A stretch of 64,000 nucleotides of DNA from Vogesella sp. XCS3 (GCF_020616155.1 NZ_CP085530.1:929501-993500), one strand, 5' to 3'; numbered from the stretch's first letter, positions 49,001-57,982 are shown. Program-made: numbers and translations. Notes: a model not told the origin generated them from the letters alone.

Positions 49001-51039
49001 GTCGCAGCGGTTTTCTTATCGGCTTTTTTCTGCACCTTATCGCTGACGGCGATCACTTCCATCTTGCTGGTGTCGTTGCCAACCAGATCCAGCTTATTGA
49101 TCATGGCATCGAAGCGGTCGTCGTGCGAACGCAGCGCCTGCAACACCTGCCACACCACCTTGTAGGTCTTGTTGTCGTTGAGGGCTTCGTCTGGTGCCAT
49201 ACCAGAGGGGATGACCACCGGCAAGATCACATAGCCGCGCTTTTTACCTTCGGCCAGACGCATGACGCGACCAACAGATTGCACCACATCGACTTGCGAG
49301 CTGCGTGGCGTGAGAAACAGCACGGCATCTAGCGCGGGCACATCCACGCCTTCAGACAGGCAGCGCACATTGCTGAGGATGCGGCAGGTATCGTCCGGCA
49401 CCGGTGCTTTGAGCCAGGCGAGTTTGCTGTCTTTCTCACCGGCATTCATGCCGCCATCGATGTGGTCTGCCTCGCACTTGAGGGTGGCGCAATCCTCGTC
49501 CGGGTTGCTGGCCTTGTACTCTTCCACCACGGCGGCAAACATGTCAGCAATCTTCTTGGAGCTGATCTTGTGGGTCTTGGCGTTGCTTTGGTACTCGATG
49601 ACCTGGCAGAACGCCACGGCGCGCCGCATCGCGGCGGCATCGTCGCCCAGGTCTTCACGGGTGTCTTGCTTGGACAGCGCTTTCCAGCAACCGACGATCT
49701 TGGCAGCGTCTTCGACCTTGATCTGGTTGTTGTCGTCCTTGAGCAGGTTTTGCAGGCTACGGCTGATGTGAGCTTCGTCCATAGCCAACACCAGCACTTT
49801 GTAGTCCACCAGTAGCCCGGCCTTCACCGCCTCGCTGAAGGTGATAACGAACAACTCTTTGCCAAACAGGCTTTCGTCGTCCATCGAGCACAGCGCCACG
49901 CCGCCTTTTTCTTCCTGGGCCTTGGCACCATCACCATAGATGCGCGGGGTGGCGGTCATGTACAGGCGCTTGGCAGCGCGAATGTAGTCGCCATCGTGTA
50001 CACGGACAAAGGCGCTTTCTTCTTCGCCGTCAAAGGTGGCACCGGTAGTACGGTGGGCTTCGTCACAGATGATGAGGTCGAAATCGGCCAAGCCATGCTC
50101 CAGTTGAGCACGGCTGATCACGTCGATGGAGTGGTAGGTGCTGAACACTACACTCATGTGCTCGCCATCGTGACGCTTGGCCATCTCTGTGGCCAACCTG
50201 GCCGCATCAGTGGTCGCCGGATAGCGCAGTTCGTGGGCCAGCGTCTGAACCACGTCATCGTCTTTCTTGCGCTTTTTGCCCACGTCGCTATCGGAACACA
50301 CGGCAAAGCTGTGCAGTGGGGTAGTGCTTTCTTGCGTCCACTCGGTGAGGGTTTGCGACAGCAGCGACAAGCTAGGTACCAAGAACAGTACGCGCTTGCC
50401 AGCCCCCACCAGCTTCTCGGCAATCTTCAGGCTGGTGAAGGTCTTACCCGTGCCGCAGGCCATAATCAGCTTGCCACGCTCTGCGTTGGCCAGGCCGGCT
50501 TCAACACGAGTCAAAGCACGGATCTGATGGTCACGCAGTTGCTTCTTGGGCTTTAGCACAGCGGCTTGCTTAGGCTGGTACTGGCTCCAGTCGATCTGGC
50601 TGTCTTCCAGTGCCTGCAAGTCCAGCTTGGTAACCGGTGGCTGCTGATTAACCAAAGCGTCTTCAGCATTTGGCCCCCAGCTGTTGGTGGTGGTAACAAT
50701 CAGGCGGCGGCTGAAAGGCTGCTTGCCGGAGGCGGTGAAAAAGCTGTCGATATCAGCTTTCTGGACTTTGTAGTCTTCGGCGTAGAACTTGCACTGGATA
50801 GCGTGGTATTCGCCGTCTGTCGTCTTGGCCACCAGGTCGATACCGGTATCCTTCTTGCTCCAGCCATTGCCGTACTGCTCGGCCCATTCGCCAAACGGCC
50901 ACACGTCGCTGTACAGGTCGCGGTAAGTGGCTTCGTTCTTGAGGTAGCAGACAATCAGCTCTTCGAAGTAGGTACCTTTTTCACGCTCGGTAACGGCGGC
51001 GTTGCGAAAGGTGGTCAGCAGGGTTTGTAGTGCAGACAT
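46072..51039 (-). CDS. Type ISP single-chain restriction-modification enzyme
   Basis: 1655 residues, close to LlaGI/LlaBIII size. Order: Mrr-like nuclease (DTGIDLVA, then AIQCKFY near 64-86); SF2 ATPase with MACGTGKT near 194-200 and ICDEAHR near 325-330; helicase C-terminal motifs (VMRLAEGKKRGYVILPVV); adenine methyltransferase with IIDPFTGTGTF near 915 and GNPPYSAGQ near 1023; C-terminal target-recognition region. Such enzymes methylate one strand of an asymmetric site and translocate to cut unmethylated DNA. No frame break seen. Anti-phage cargo of the island. Confidence 0.93.
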   Translation of the reverse strand: MSALQTLLTTFRNAAVTEREKGTYFEELIVCYLKNEATYRDLYSDVWPFGEWAEQYGNGWSKKDTGIDLVAKTTDGEYHAIQCKFYAEDYKVQKADIDSFFTASGKQPFSRRLIVTTTNSWGPNAEDALVNQQPPVTKLDLQALEDSQIDWSQYQPKQAAVLKPKKQLRDHQIRALTRVEAGLANAERGKLIMACGTGKTFTSLKIAEKLVGAGKRVLFLVPSLSLLSQTLTEWTQESTTPLHSFAVCSDSDVGKKRKKDDDVVQTLAHELRYPATTDAARLATEMAKRHDGEHMSVVFSTYHSIDVISRAQLEHGLADFDLIICDEAHRTTGATFDGEEESAFVRVHDGDYIRAAKRLYMTATPRIYGDGAKAQEEKGGVALCSMDDESLFGKELFVITFSEAVKAGLLVDYKVLVLAMDEAHISRSLQNLLKDDNNQIKVEDAAKIVGCWKALSKQDTREDLGDDAAAMRRAVAFCQVIEYQSNAKTHKISSKKIADMFAAVVEEYKASNPDEDCATLKCEADHIDGGMNAGEKDSKLAWLKAPVPDDTCRILSNVRCLSEGVDVPALDAVLFLTPRSSQVDVVQSVGRVMRLAEGKKRGYVILPVVIPSGMAPDEALNDNKTYKVVWQVLQALRSHDDRFDAMINKLDLVGNDTSKMEVIAVSDKVQKKADKKTAATKLDKGKGTYGIGSAGKAAENKPEQQTLEFEIGEIERAIFAKVVQKCGNRHHWEEWANDIAKIARTHITRITEIVKNDCNHDEQVAFQGLVAELKNDLNGKIGEEEVIEMLAQHLITKPVFDALFADYSFASHNPMSKAMQNVLDRLHEHRLDKEADTLEKFYASVKLRAEGIDKAEGKQKIIVELYDKFFRNAFPRMTERLGIVYTPVEVVDFIIHSVEHILQSQFGQSLASDGVHIIDPFTGTGTFITRLLQSGIIPAEQLKKKFKGEIHANELVLLAYYIAAINIEAVYHGIAGGDYVPFDGICLTDTFQMYEKEDLVDQVLFQNSARRKRQKALDIRVIIGNPPYSAGQDSANDNNQNVAYPQLDARIRDSYAARSAATNKNALYDSYIRAIRWASDRLGDSGVIGFVTNAGFLEANTADGLRQCLAEEFSDIYVFHLRGNARTSGELRRKEKDNVFGMGSRAPIAISLLVKNPHATQHGRIFWHDIGDYLSREEKLNIVSEFGSIGGIAAANLWQAITPDAHGDWVKQRDAGFEGFLQIGNKKQKSDVLFENYTRGLETGRDAWCVNASGKLTYQNVSKLVDFYHAELSRFNASFTHGDDADRLALIDDFVSHDATKVSWTSSLKQSLARNHAIKTDAKRLVVGLYRPFQKQWIYYHGALNHRVGQLPQIFPDVQSPNRMIVIKQRWNGDGQLALMVDHIMELQTDGGTQCFPLYLYEEDDAKPAKEPQQDSLFDSPPAAAAKVGRTRRDAITDEGLAYFVAAYPDMPISDAISKEDIFYYVYGLLHSPDYRERFADNLSKELPRIPCVKGAANFREFSKAGRKLAELHLNYETVAMYEGAKVDTSGKTLTAADYRVEKMKYGKTKVVDKETGQSKTVDDKTVLIYNPRITVTGIPLEAYEYVVNGKPALDWVVERQRVKPDPVSGIVNDANDWATETMNNPRYPLELFLRVVTVSLETMKIVKALPSLDI

Positions 51040-51352
51040 GGCGATTTATTCTTATCAGGTTAGATGACTGAGCAATGCGGCATTTTAATCACAAAACCAA
51101 TGCCATGAGGATTTTTGCAAAGACGGGTAGTAGACGTTGGCCATCGCAAGTAGGCCTGAAGAAAACGTGACGAGGTGAGCTGAGTCACTCACGGACAAAA
51201 CCACATCTAATGTGGACTCACCGATGAGATCAACGAGCCTGACGCTGCCAGAGTAACAATGAGACTTAAGTACCACATCTGCTATGCAGGCCCAGGATCG
51301 ACTAATTAGTCTGAAAGACATTTGCTCCACGAGAAGAGCAACGCAAAGGAAG

Positions 51353-51372
51353 TGACGGTATTTTTGACGGTA
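51353..51372. promoter_or_regulatory. Integrase arm-type sites, right end of island
   Basis: TGACGGTA at 51353 and 51365, 12 bases apart, exactly the spacing of the direct pair at 38011/38023. Confidence 0.7.
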
Positions 51373-51434
51373 TTTTCAAAGTCCAAATTGAAAAAAACAT
51401 TGCCAGTGTTGGTTTTTAGCAGTCAATTCTGTAG

Positions 51435-51449
51435 TCGCCGCCCCACCGG
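51435..51449 (+). other. Possible degenerate attR
   Basis: CGCCGCC-CCACC matches CGCCGCCTCCACC of the tmRNA end with one base missing. Short, so only suggestive. Confidence 0.35.
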
Positions 51450-51474
51450 ATTCTAGTAAAATCAAGCAGTTAGC

Positions 51475-51509
51475 AAAAAAGCCCCGCACTTGCGGGGCTT
51501 TTTTTTGGG
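51475..51509. terminator. Bidirectional terminator at island-chromosome junction
   Basis: A-run, AGCCCCGCA-ct-TGCGGGGCT, T-run; works in either direction. Stem identical to that at 26171. Confidence 0.85.
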
Positions 51510-51704
51510 CTTTTTGAGGCTGTTTGGTCAGCTTTTTGGTCAGCATTTTTTGGCGTCACAAATACCAAAAGCCACTACGCCAAAGCGCAGATGCTTTTTC
51601 ATTTTACAACTTTGGTCACAATCCAGCGCCCGCCTGCTGGACGATGGGCAGCAGCCGCCCCCGGACAGTGACATGCATTAAGCAGCCACCAAACAGCCGA
51701 CAGA

Positions 51705-51714
51705 GTTGGCCGCA
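51705..51714 (-). repeat. TGCGGCCAAC motif, intergenic
   Basis: Exact copy of the 10-mer enriched in the chromosomal block; see findings. Confidence 0.6.
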
Positions 51715-51780
51715 TCGCGCTGGCAGGACTTGGGCAAGGGGCAGAGGTGGGAAATTGCTCGCTAGCAATCACACTGTGGC

Positions 51781-51975
51781 TTACCGATCAATACCCACAC
51801 CCGGTATCTGCCGCAACCAGATCACGCCGCCCGGCAGTGTGGTTTTGCAGAAATCGCCTACGCGGCGCTCTGGCGGGCAGACATGCGGGTCGTCCGGCTT
51901 GCTGCCCAGCAACACCCAGGCTAGCAATATGGTCGATGCCGCTACCGCAAAGTACAGAAAATGTACCGGCTTCAT
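51781..51975 (-). CDS. Small membrane or exported protein
   Basis: 64 residues from MKPVHFLYF, with GGAGG five bases upstream on the minus strand. N-terminal hydrophobic helix (FLYFAVAASTILLAWVLLGS) then a short Cys-containing tail (HVCPPERRVGDFC). Probably a small inner-membrane or periplasmic protein of the host; not recognised. Confidence 0.6.
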   Translation of the reverse strand: MKPVHFLYFAVAASTILLAWVLLGSKPDDPHVCPPERRVGDFCKTTLPGGVIWLRQIPGVGIDR

Positions 51976-52125
51976 AGCCCCTCCGTCTTTCATGACTCAG
52001 CATCATAACAAGCAAATGTCATTGACCATGACATGGCAACGGAGTTTCTGCAGAACAATGAAATCAGCATTTTGCACGATCGCTACAAAGTGCGTTTTGC
52101 CTATTTGTATCGAGAACCAGAAAGA

Positions 52126-52163
52126 CAGTGCGGCCAAGCTGGGATAACAGCTTGGCCGCACTG
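52126..52163 (-). terminator. Hairpin built from the TGCGGCCAA motif, after pyk
   Basis: CAGTGCGGCCAAGCTG, loop ggataa, CAGCTTGGCCGCACTG: a perfect 16-base stem 44 bases beyond the pyk stop. On the minus strand TCTTTCT follows. Likely the pyk terminator. Confidence 0.8.
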
Positions 52164-52206
52164 GGCACATGGCAAGCCGGCGTGAAGCCGGCATGGGGCC
52201 GGGCGC

Positions 52207-53631
52207 TTAGCGCGCTTCGCCCGCCTTGATGATCTTCATGGTATTGGTGTGGCCCATCATGCCCACGGTGTCGCCGATGGTTACTACAAGCACGTCACCC
52301 TGCTCTACGCGGCCGCGCTCCAGCAGTTTGCGCTCGGCGGCCGCCAGCAGTTTTTTCTGGTCGGTAGCGGCGGGCAGCAGCATGGGGAATACGTCGCGGT
52401 ACATGGCCAGGCGGCGGTAGGTGCGGATATCGGGTGTTAGCGCGTAGATGGGCACGCCGCAATTCACCCGGCTGATCCACAGCGCGGTAGAGCCGGTCTG
52501 GGTGAGCGACACCAGCGCGCGCACCGGCAGGTGATTGGCGGTAAACAGCGCGGCCATGGCGATGGACTGGTCTACGCGGGTGAATTCGCGGTTGAGGAAG
52601 GTGCGCTCCAGCTGGTAGTCGCTGGAGTTTTCCGCCTCCATACACACGCGCGACATGGATTCGACCGTTTCTACCGGGAACTGGCCGGCAGCGGTTTCGG
52701 CCGACAACATCACCGCGTCGGTACCGTCCAGCACGGCGTTGGCCACGTCGGATACTTCGGCGCGGGTAGGCACCGGGCTGCTGATCATGGACTCCATCAT
52801 CTGGGTGGCGGTGATGGTGAGCTTGTTACGCTCGCGGGCGGCGCGGATCATGCGTTTTTGCAGCGCCGGCACCGCGGCGTCGCCCACTTCTACCGCCAGG
52901 TCTCCGCGCGCCACCATGATGCCGTCGGCGGAGTTGATCAGGTCGTCCAGGTTGGTGATGGCTTCGCAGCGCTCGATCTTGGCGATGATGCGCGCCTGAC
53001 AGCCGGCGGCGTTAATCAGCGTGCGCGCCATGTACAGGTCGGCGCTGCTCTTGGGGAAGGATACCGCCACGTAGTCGGCCTCCAGCTGCGCCGCCACCTT
53101 GATGTCGTCGATATCTTTGGCGGTCAGCGCCGGGGCAGACAGGCCGCCGCCCTGGCGGTTGATGCCTTTGTTATTGGATAGCACGCCACCCACTTTCACC
53201 TTGGTGTGGATCTGGCTGCCCAGGACTTTTTCTACTACCAGCACGATGCGGCCATCGTCCAGCAGCAGTACGGCACCCGGCTCTACGTCGCCCGGCAGCT
53301 CTTTGTAGTCCAGCCCTACGCGGCCGTCGTCACCCAGCGTGCATTCGGCGTCCAGGATAAAGGGCTGGCCGTTGGTCAGCGTGGTCTTGCCGTTGGCAAA
53401 CTTGCCGACGCGGATTTTGGGACCCTGCAGGTCTACCATGATGGCCACCGGCACGCCCAGCTTGTCGGCAGTGCTGCGCACCAAGGTGGCGCGGTCGATA
53501 TGGTCTTGCGCGCTGCCGTGCGAGAAGTTGAGGCGCACCACGTTGACGCCGGCTTGTAACAGGCGCTCCAGTGTTTCTGGGTCGCTGGAAGCCGGGCCGA
53601 GGGTGGCGACGATTTTGGTACGACGGGTCAT
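52207..53631 (-). CDS. pyk: Pyruvate kinase
   Basis: 474 residues. Converts phosphoenolpyruvate and ADP to pyruvate and ATP, the last step of glycolysis. Landmarks: TKIVATLGPASS at the start, VVRLNFSHG, DLQGPKIRVG, the active-site stretch IMVARGDLAVEVG and ATQMMESM, and the DGTDAVMLSAETAAGQFPVE segment. AAGGAG precedes the ATG. A weak promoter-like pair (TTTAGT, 17 bases, CATAAT) lies upstream. Monocistronic; flanked by a motif-hairpin at the 3' end. Confidence 0.97.
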   Translation of the reverse strand: MTRRTKIVATLGPASSDPETLERLLQAGVNVVRLNFSHGSAQDHIDRATLVRSTADKLGVPVAIMVDLQGPKIRVGKFANGKTTLTNGQPFILDAECTLGDDGRVGLDYKELPGDVEPGAVLLLDDGRIVLVVEKVLGSQIHTKVKVGGVLSNNKGINRQGGGLSAPALTAKDIDDIKVAAQLEADYVAVSFPKSSADLYMARTLINAAGCQARIIAKIERCEAITNLDDLINSADGIMVARGDLAVEVGDAAVPALQKRMIRAARERNKLTITATQMMESMISSPVPTRAEVSDVANAVLDGTDAVMLSAETAAGQFPVETVESMSRVCMEAENSSDYQLERTFLNREFTRVDQSIAMAALFTANHLPVRALVSLTQTGSTALWISRVNCGVPIYALTPDIRTYRRLAMYRDVFPMLLPAATDQKKLLAAAERKLLERGRVEQGDVLVVTIGDTVGMMGHTNTMKIIKAGEAR

Positions 53632-53771
53632 GGTGTTGTCTCCTTGGGTTCTGCCTGCATTATGGTACGAAACGCGCGTGTACTAAATTGATTACAGTTA
53701 AAGCCGGTTAACGGCAGATTCACGCAGCATTGGCCGCAAAAACTGCCGCTGCCAGCCACCCGCCCCCGCCC

Positions 53772-53781
53772 TGCGGCCAAC
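53772..53781 (+). repeat. TGCGGCCAAC motif, intergenic
   Basis: Exact copy between pyk and the cytochrome gene, followed by CTTGGCC, a partial inverted partner. Confidence 0.6.
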
Positions 53782-53827
53782 CTTGGCCATCCGTGCGTAA
53801 TACGCGCACTACCTGCGCACAAAACAA

Positions 53828-53849
53828 AAGGCACGCCGTAGCGTGCCTT
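53828..53849. terminator. Terminator hairpin between pyk and cytochrome gene
   Basis: AAGGCACGC-cgta-GCGTGCCTT; A-rich on its left, so it ends the leftward cytochrome transcript. Confidence 0.75.
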
Positions 53850-53868
53850 GGTGCCTAAGCCACCCCTG

Positions 53869-54519
53869 TTACACCAGCGACAAGCCGCCTACCACCAGTA
53901 CGGCAGCCACCACCAGCACCACCAGCGCCAGCCAGCCCGGCGCAAAGCGCAGCGGTTTGACCTCGCCGGCCAGCGTTTTGCTGCCGGTAATCATCGGCGG
54001 CACCAGGTTGGTATTTTTCAGCTTGCGGTAAGCCACAATCGCCAGCACGTGTACGCCTACCAGGCCCAGCAGCACGTTGAACCAGATTTCGTGCCATTCG
54101 GTTACCTGCTCGGCCAGGCCACTATCGATGAGCTTGGCCAGCGGGCCGTCGAAGGTGTAGCTGTCCACGTCGGCGGCAAACAGGCCCAGGCCCAGCTGCA
54201 CCAGCAGCGCACCCAGCAACGCCACCACCATCAGCCCGCCCAGCGGGTTGTGGCCTGGCTGCTGGTTTTCGCTGACCTCACCGCGCAGGTAGGCTTTTAC
54301 CTGACAGGGCTTGAAAAAATCGCTGAAGCGCGCGGTCTGGCTGCCCACCACACCCCACAGCAGGCGGAACACCACCAGCACCAGCATGGCTACGCCCAAT
54401 TTGGTATGAATCTGCAGCTGGCCGTTTTCGGCCGACGCCCACATCCCCGCAAACATGGCCAGCAGCGTCCAGTGAAACAGGCGTGTCGGCACATCCCATA
54501 CTTTTACCTTGTTACTCAT
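53869..54519 (-). CDS. Cytochrome b561-type membrane protein
   Basis: 216 residues. Four or five membrane helices; heme-ligand His residues in [14 protein letters not shown] and [20 protein letters not shown], then [20 protein letters not shown] (two more). This is the b-type cytochrome of the PF01292 group that passes electrons in the inner membrane. Partner not encoded nearby. Divergent from tyrS across about 200 bases. Confidence 0.88.
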   Translation of the reverse strand: MSNKVKVWDVPTRLFHWTLLAMFAGMWASAENGQLQIHTKLGVAMLVLVVFRLLWGVVGSQTARFSDFFKPCQVKAYLRGEVSENQQPGHNPLGGLMVVALLGALLVQLGLGLFAADVDSYTFDGPLAKLIDSGLAEQVTEWHEIWFNVLLGLVGVHVLAIVAYRKLKNTNLVPPMITGSKTLAGEVKPLRFAPGWLALVVLVVAAVLVVGGLSLV

Positions 54520-54723
54520 TTACCCTCTCCCGTCTTTTGGCCGGCTGTTGCCAGCTCATCCTCATGCAACAGGGATTTTACCCCTGCCGGCGTATGCCGT
54601 GCTGAAGCAATGCTTAACGAATGTTGCCCACAATGTGCCAGCGCAGCAAAACGGCAAAATCGGGTAAACTTGGCGTTTTGCTGTGGGGCCCTGCGCCCCG
54701 ACCCTTTCAGGAGAACAATACAG

Positions 54724-55998
54724 ATGTCCCAAGCCTCCCTTATCCAGGATCTGCAAGCACGCGGTCTGATTGCACAACAAACCGATGCGGCTGCCCTCGA
54801 AGAACTGCTGGCCAAGGAAAGCGTGACCCTGTATTGCGGCTTTGACCCTACCGCCGACAGCCTGCACCTGGGCCACCTGGTACCGGTGCTGGTGCTCAAG
54901 CGCTTCCAGCAGGCCGGCCACAAGCCCATCGCGCTGGTAGGCGGCGCCACCGGCATGATCGGCGACCCCAGCTTCAAGGCCACCGAGCGCAAGCTGAACA
55001 CCCCGGACGTGATTGCCAGCTGGGTAGAGAAAATCCGCGGCCAGGTATCGCCGTTCCTGAGCTTTGACGGCGACAACGCCGCCATCATGGCCAACAACTA
55101 CGACTGGTTTGGCGGCATGGGCGCGCTGGAGTTCCTGCGCGACATCGGCAAGCATTTCTCCGTGAACCAGATGATCAAGAAAGAATCGGTTCAGCAGCGT
55201 ATCAACCGCGAAGACCAGGGCATCAGCTACACCGAATTCAGCTACAGCCTGCTGCAAGGCTACGACTTTGCCGAGCTGTACCGCCGCCACGGCTGCCAGC
55301 TGCAGATTGGCGGCTCCGATCAGTGGGGCAATATCACCGCCGGTACCGACCTGACCCGCCGCATCCACCAGAAACAGGTGTACGGCCTGACCCTGCCGCT
55401 GGTCACCAAAGCCGACGGCACCAAGTTCGGCAAAACCGAAGGCGGCGCGGTGTGGCTGGACGCCAGCAAGACCAGCCCGTACGCCTTCTACCAGTTCTGG
55501 CTGAACACCGCCGACGCCGACGTGTACAAGTTCCTGCGCTACTTTACTTTCCTGTCCATCGACGAGATCAACGCCATCGAAGAGCAGGACAAAACCAGCG
55601 GCACCAAGCCGCAGGCGCAGCGCATTCTGGCCGAGCAAGCTACCGCGCTGGTACACGGCCAGGCCGCGGTCGACGCGGCACAGCGCATCAGTGCCAGCCT
55701 GTTCAGCGGCAGCGTCACCGACCTCACCGCGTCCGACCTGGCGCAGCTGGCGCAGGACGGCATGCCCAGCGTGCAGATCGAGCGGGCACAAGCAGGCTTG
55801 ATCGACGCGCTGGTGGCCGGCGGCCTGGCCAAGTCCAAGTCCGAAGCGCGTACCTTTATCCAGAGCGGCGCGGTGAGCATCAACGGTAACAAGATCGAGG
55901 CGCTGGATTACCAGGTAGCCGATAGCGACCGCCTGTTTGGCCAGTACAGCCTGCTGAAACGCGGCAAGAAAAACCACACGCTGATCAGCTGGATCTAA
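54724..55998 (+). CDS. tyrS: Tyrosyl-tRNA synthetase
   Basis: 424 residues. Class I signature HLGH in [20 protein letters not shown] near 45; tyrosine pocket in [20 protein letters not shown] and [23 protein letters not shown] replaces KMSKS near 237; C-terminal S4 RNA-binding domain ([20 protein letters not shown]). AGGAG lies upstream. It charges tRNA-Tyr. Followed by two hairpins. Confidence 0.97.
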   Translation: MSQASLIQDLQARGLIAQQTDAAALEELLAKESVTLYCGFDPTADSLHLGHLVPVLVLKRFQQAGHKPIALVGGATGMIGDPSFKATERKLNTPDVIASWVEKIRGQVSPFLSFDGDNAAIMANNYDWFGGMGALEFLRDIGKHFSVNQMIKKESVQQRINREDQGISYTEFSYSLLQGYDFAELYRRHGCQLQIGGSDQWGNITAGTDLTRRIHQKQVYGLTLPLVTKADGTKFGKTEGGAVWLDASKTSPYAFYQFWLNTADADVYKFLRYFTFLSIDEINAIEEQDKTSGTKPQAQRILAEQATALVHGQAAVDAAQRISASLFSGSVTDLTASDLAQLAQDGMPSVQIERAQAGLIDALVAGGLAKSKSEARTFIQSGAVSINGNKIEALDYQVADSDRLFGQYSLLKRGKKNHTLISWI

Positions 55999-56031
55999 GC
56001 GCTACCATACTGCGCAGACAGCACAACAAAA

Positions 56032-56055
56032 CACCCGGCCCGCGCCGGGTGTTTT
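56032..56055 (+). terminator. Rho-independent terminator of tyrS
   Basis: CACCCGGC-ccgc-GCCGGGTG then TTTTG. Confidence 0.85.
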
Positions 56056-56079
56056 GCTATCGGCTACCGCCAAAAGCAC

Positions 56080-56112
56080 TGCGGCCAACCCTGGCTGGCA
56101 AGGTTGGCCGCA
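56080..56112. repeat. Inverted pair of TGCGGCCAACC motifs after tyrS
   Basis: TGCGGCCAACC (56080-56090), 11-base loop, GGTTGGCCGCA (56102-56112). Can form a hairpin between the convergent tyrS and the gene at 56131. Confidence 0.8.
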
Positions 56113-56130
56113 TGATTCTGCCCGCGGGTA

Positions 56131-56751
56131 TCAGGACACGCGCAGGTCGGTATCGCCATTGGCGTCCGGCACGCTGCTGTAGCGCAGCAGGCCGGGCGTG
56201 GTGGCAGGCAGCGCCTCGGCTACCGGTTTGCCGGCCAGCAGCGCCAGCGCCGGCACTACCACGGCAGCGCGCAGTGCATCTTCGCTGCTCAAGGCCGCCA
56301 GATCCAGGGTGTAGGTCCATTCCGGCCCGAAGCTGCTATCGCTTTCTTCCCACCACAGCAGGCTATCGCCCTGCTGCTGCCACGGCTGCCACTGGCTGGC
56401 GGGGAAGCCGACATAAGCATCGTATTCAAAGGCAAACTCGCAAGCCCAGTGCGCCACGTGCAGTACCGGCGCGCACGGCTGGCCATCGGCGCGCTGCGGC
56501 AAGCCGTCGCCGGACAGGCTGATCTGGTAATTGAGCCAGCCGCCGATGAACTCTTTCTTTTTCTTGTTGCGCACCAGCAGGCCAAAGCTGCTGGACAGTG
56601 CGCTACGCTCGCCTTGATATTGCTGCTGCGAGTGCAGCTGTTCGGCAATTTTGCGGCACAGGCCGCTGGCGGTGATGGCTTCGGCCAGCAGAGTGTCCAG
56701 GGTTTGCTGCAGGTTTTTGGCGTGGCGCCAGGGCTCGTTGCCGGTAGTCAT
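56131..56751 (-). CDS. Conserved protein of unknown function
   Basis: 206 residues from MTTGNEPWRHAKN. Segments HAKNLQQTLDTLLAEAITAS, LSSSFGLLVRNKKKKEFIGG and VLHVAHWACEFAFEYDAYVG are distinctive; alpha-beta, soluble, no signal peptide. Convergent with tyrS. I do not recognise the family. Confidence 0.75.
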   Translation of the reverse strand: MTTGNEPWRHAKNLQQTLDTLLAEAITASGLCRKIAEQLHSQQQYQGERSALSSSFGLLVRNKKKKEFIGGWLNYQISLSGDGLPQRADGQPCAPVLHVAHWACEFAFEYDAYVGFPASQWQPWQQQGDSLLWWEESDSSFGPEWTYTLDLAALSSEDALRAAVVVPALALLAGKPVAEALPATTPGLLRYSSVPDANGDTDLRVS

Positions 56752-56941
56752 GCGGTGTAGCTTTCGTGTTCGTTGGGCGGGGCGGAGGGTGCCCCGCTGG
56801 CAAGCGCGCAGTCTAGCACAGGCTACCGGCGTGGATGACGGGCAAAAAAGAGGGGTTGCCCGTCCAAAGGCAACCCCGCATCCCATCCAGGTCCATCCAG
56901 CAGAAGCGACTTGCTGTTGGCACCAGATTAGCGAAATATCG

Positions 56942-57931
56942 TTACGGCATGATGACAGGCAAGAGGCTCAGCACCACCTTGCCCAGGTTGCGGTTGTCTT
57001 CCACATATCGATGAGCGTCGGCCACCGCCGCCAGCGGGTAGACGCTATCCAGCGTGACGCGCGCGCGGCCGTCGGCCAGCGCGGGCAGCACCTCGGCTTC
57101 CAGCGCGGCGGCCAAGCTGGCTTTCACCGCTTCCGGCTGGCTGCGCAGCGTGGAGCCTAGCAAGCGCAGCCGCTTTACCAGCAACAGGCCCAGGTTCAGC
57201 GTGGCGCTGCTGCCGCCCATGATGCCGATCACCACCAGGCGACCGTCCGGCTTCAGCACCGCGATATTGTCGTCAAACAGCGCGGCACCTACCGGGTCCA
57301 GCACCACGTCTACCCCGCCCTGTGCCTTGAGGTTGGCCGCAAAGCCGGCTTGGCGGCTATCGATGACCTCGTCTGCCCCCAGGCTGCGGCAAAACTGGCG
57401 CTTTTCCTCGCTACCGGCACTGGCTACCACGCGGGCGCCCAGCAGGCTGGCCAGCTGGATGGCTGCAGCGCCTACACCGCTGGCACCGGCGTGAATCAGC
57501 ACCGTTTCGCCCGGCTGCAGCGCGGCAATGTCAACCAGGTTGAACCAGGCGGTCATCCACGCCTCGGGCAGGCTGGCGGCCTCGGCCCAGCTCATCAGGT
57601 CTGGCTTGGGCAGCGCGGCGCTGCTATCGATCAACGCGTACTCGGCGTAGCCGCCACCGGACACCAGGCCAAACACCGCATCGCCTTCCTGAAAGCGCGA
57701 CGGGCCATTAACGGCATCGACAATGCCGGCGATTTCCAGACCCAGTACCGGCGACGCGCCCTTGGGCGGCGGGTACTTGCCCTCGCGCTGCACGATATCG
57801 GCGCGGTTAATACCCGCCGCCAGCACGCGCACGCGCAGCTGGCCGGGCGCCGGCTGCGGCTTTTCGGCAAAGGCGATTTCCAGTGTATCTGCGCCACCCG
57901 GCGCGCTTTGTGTGACCAGCTGCATGGACAT
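56942..57931 (-). CDS. NAD(P)H quinone oxidoreductase, PIG3-like
   Basis: 329 residues from MSMQLVTQS. Medium-chain dehydrogenase fold without structural zinc: AGINRADIVQREGKYPPPKG, ASPVLGLEIAGIVDA, then the nucleotide-binding GASGVGAAAIQLASLLGARV and VVIGIMGGSSATLNLGLLLV. This group reduces quinones with NADPH. Monocistronic, divergent from ccoI. Confidence 0.92.
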   Translation of the reverse strand: MSMQLVTQSAPGGADTLEIAFAEKPQPAPGQLRVRVLAAGINRADIVQREGKYPPPKGASPVLGLEIAGIVDAVNGPSRFQEGDAVFGLVSGGGYAEYALIDSSAALPKPDLMSWAEAASLPEAWMTAWFNLVDIAALQPGETVLIHAGASGVGAAAIQLASLLGARVVASAGSEEKRQFCRSLGADEVIDSRQAGFAANLKAQGGVDVVLDPVGAALFDDNIAVLKPDGRLVVIGIMGGSSATLNLGLLLVKRLRLLGSTLRSQPEAVKASLAAALEAEVLPALADGRARVTLDSVYPLAAVADAHRYVEDNRNLGKVVLSLLPVIMP

Positions 57932-57982
57932 GATTGACCCTCGGCAAAACAAGTAGCATCTCTTGCACTACAATAGCACGCC

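Larger units (their letters stand above)
51040..51780. other. Non-coding island end and junction
   Basis: No supported gene (the minus-strand frame at 51085-51330 lacks a ribosome-binding site). Holds paired arm-type sites, a possible degenerate attR near 51,435 and a bidirectional terminator. Confidence 0.5.

Noticed and set aside
51085-51330. 81-residue minus frame at the island end
   Set aside because: No ribosome-binding site or family; lies across the integrase arm-site end of the island.
53848-54723. Upstream extension of tyrS by about 290 residues
   Set aside because: The added part is antisense to the cytochrome gene; AGGAG and the family N-terminus fix the start at 54724.
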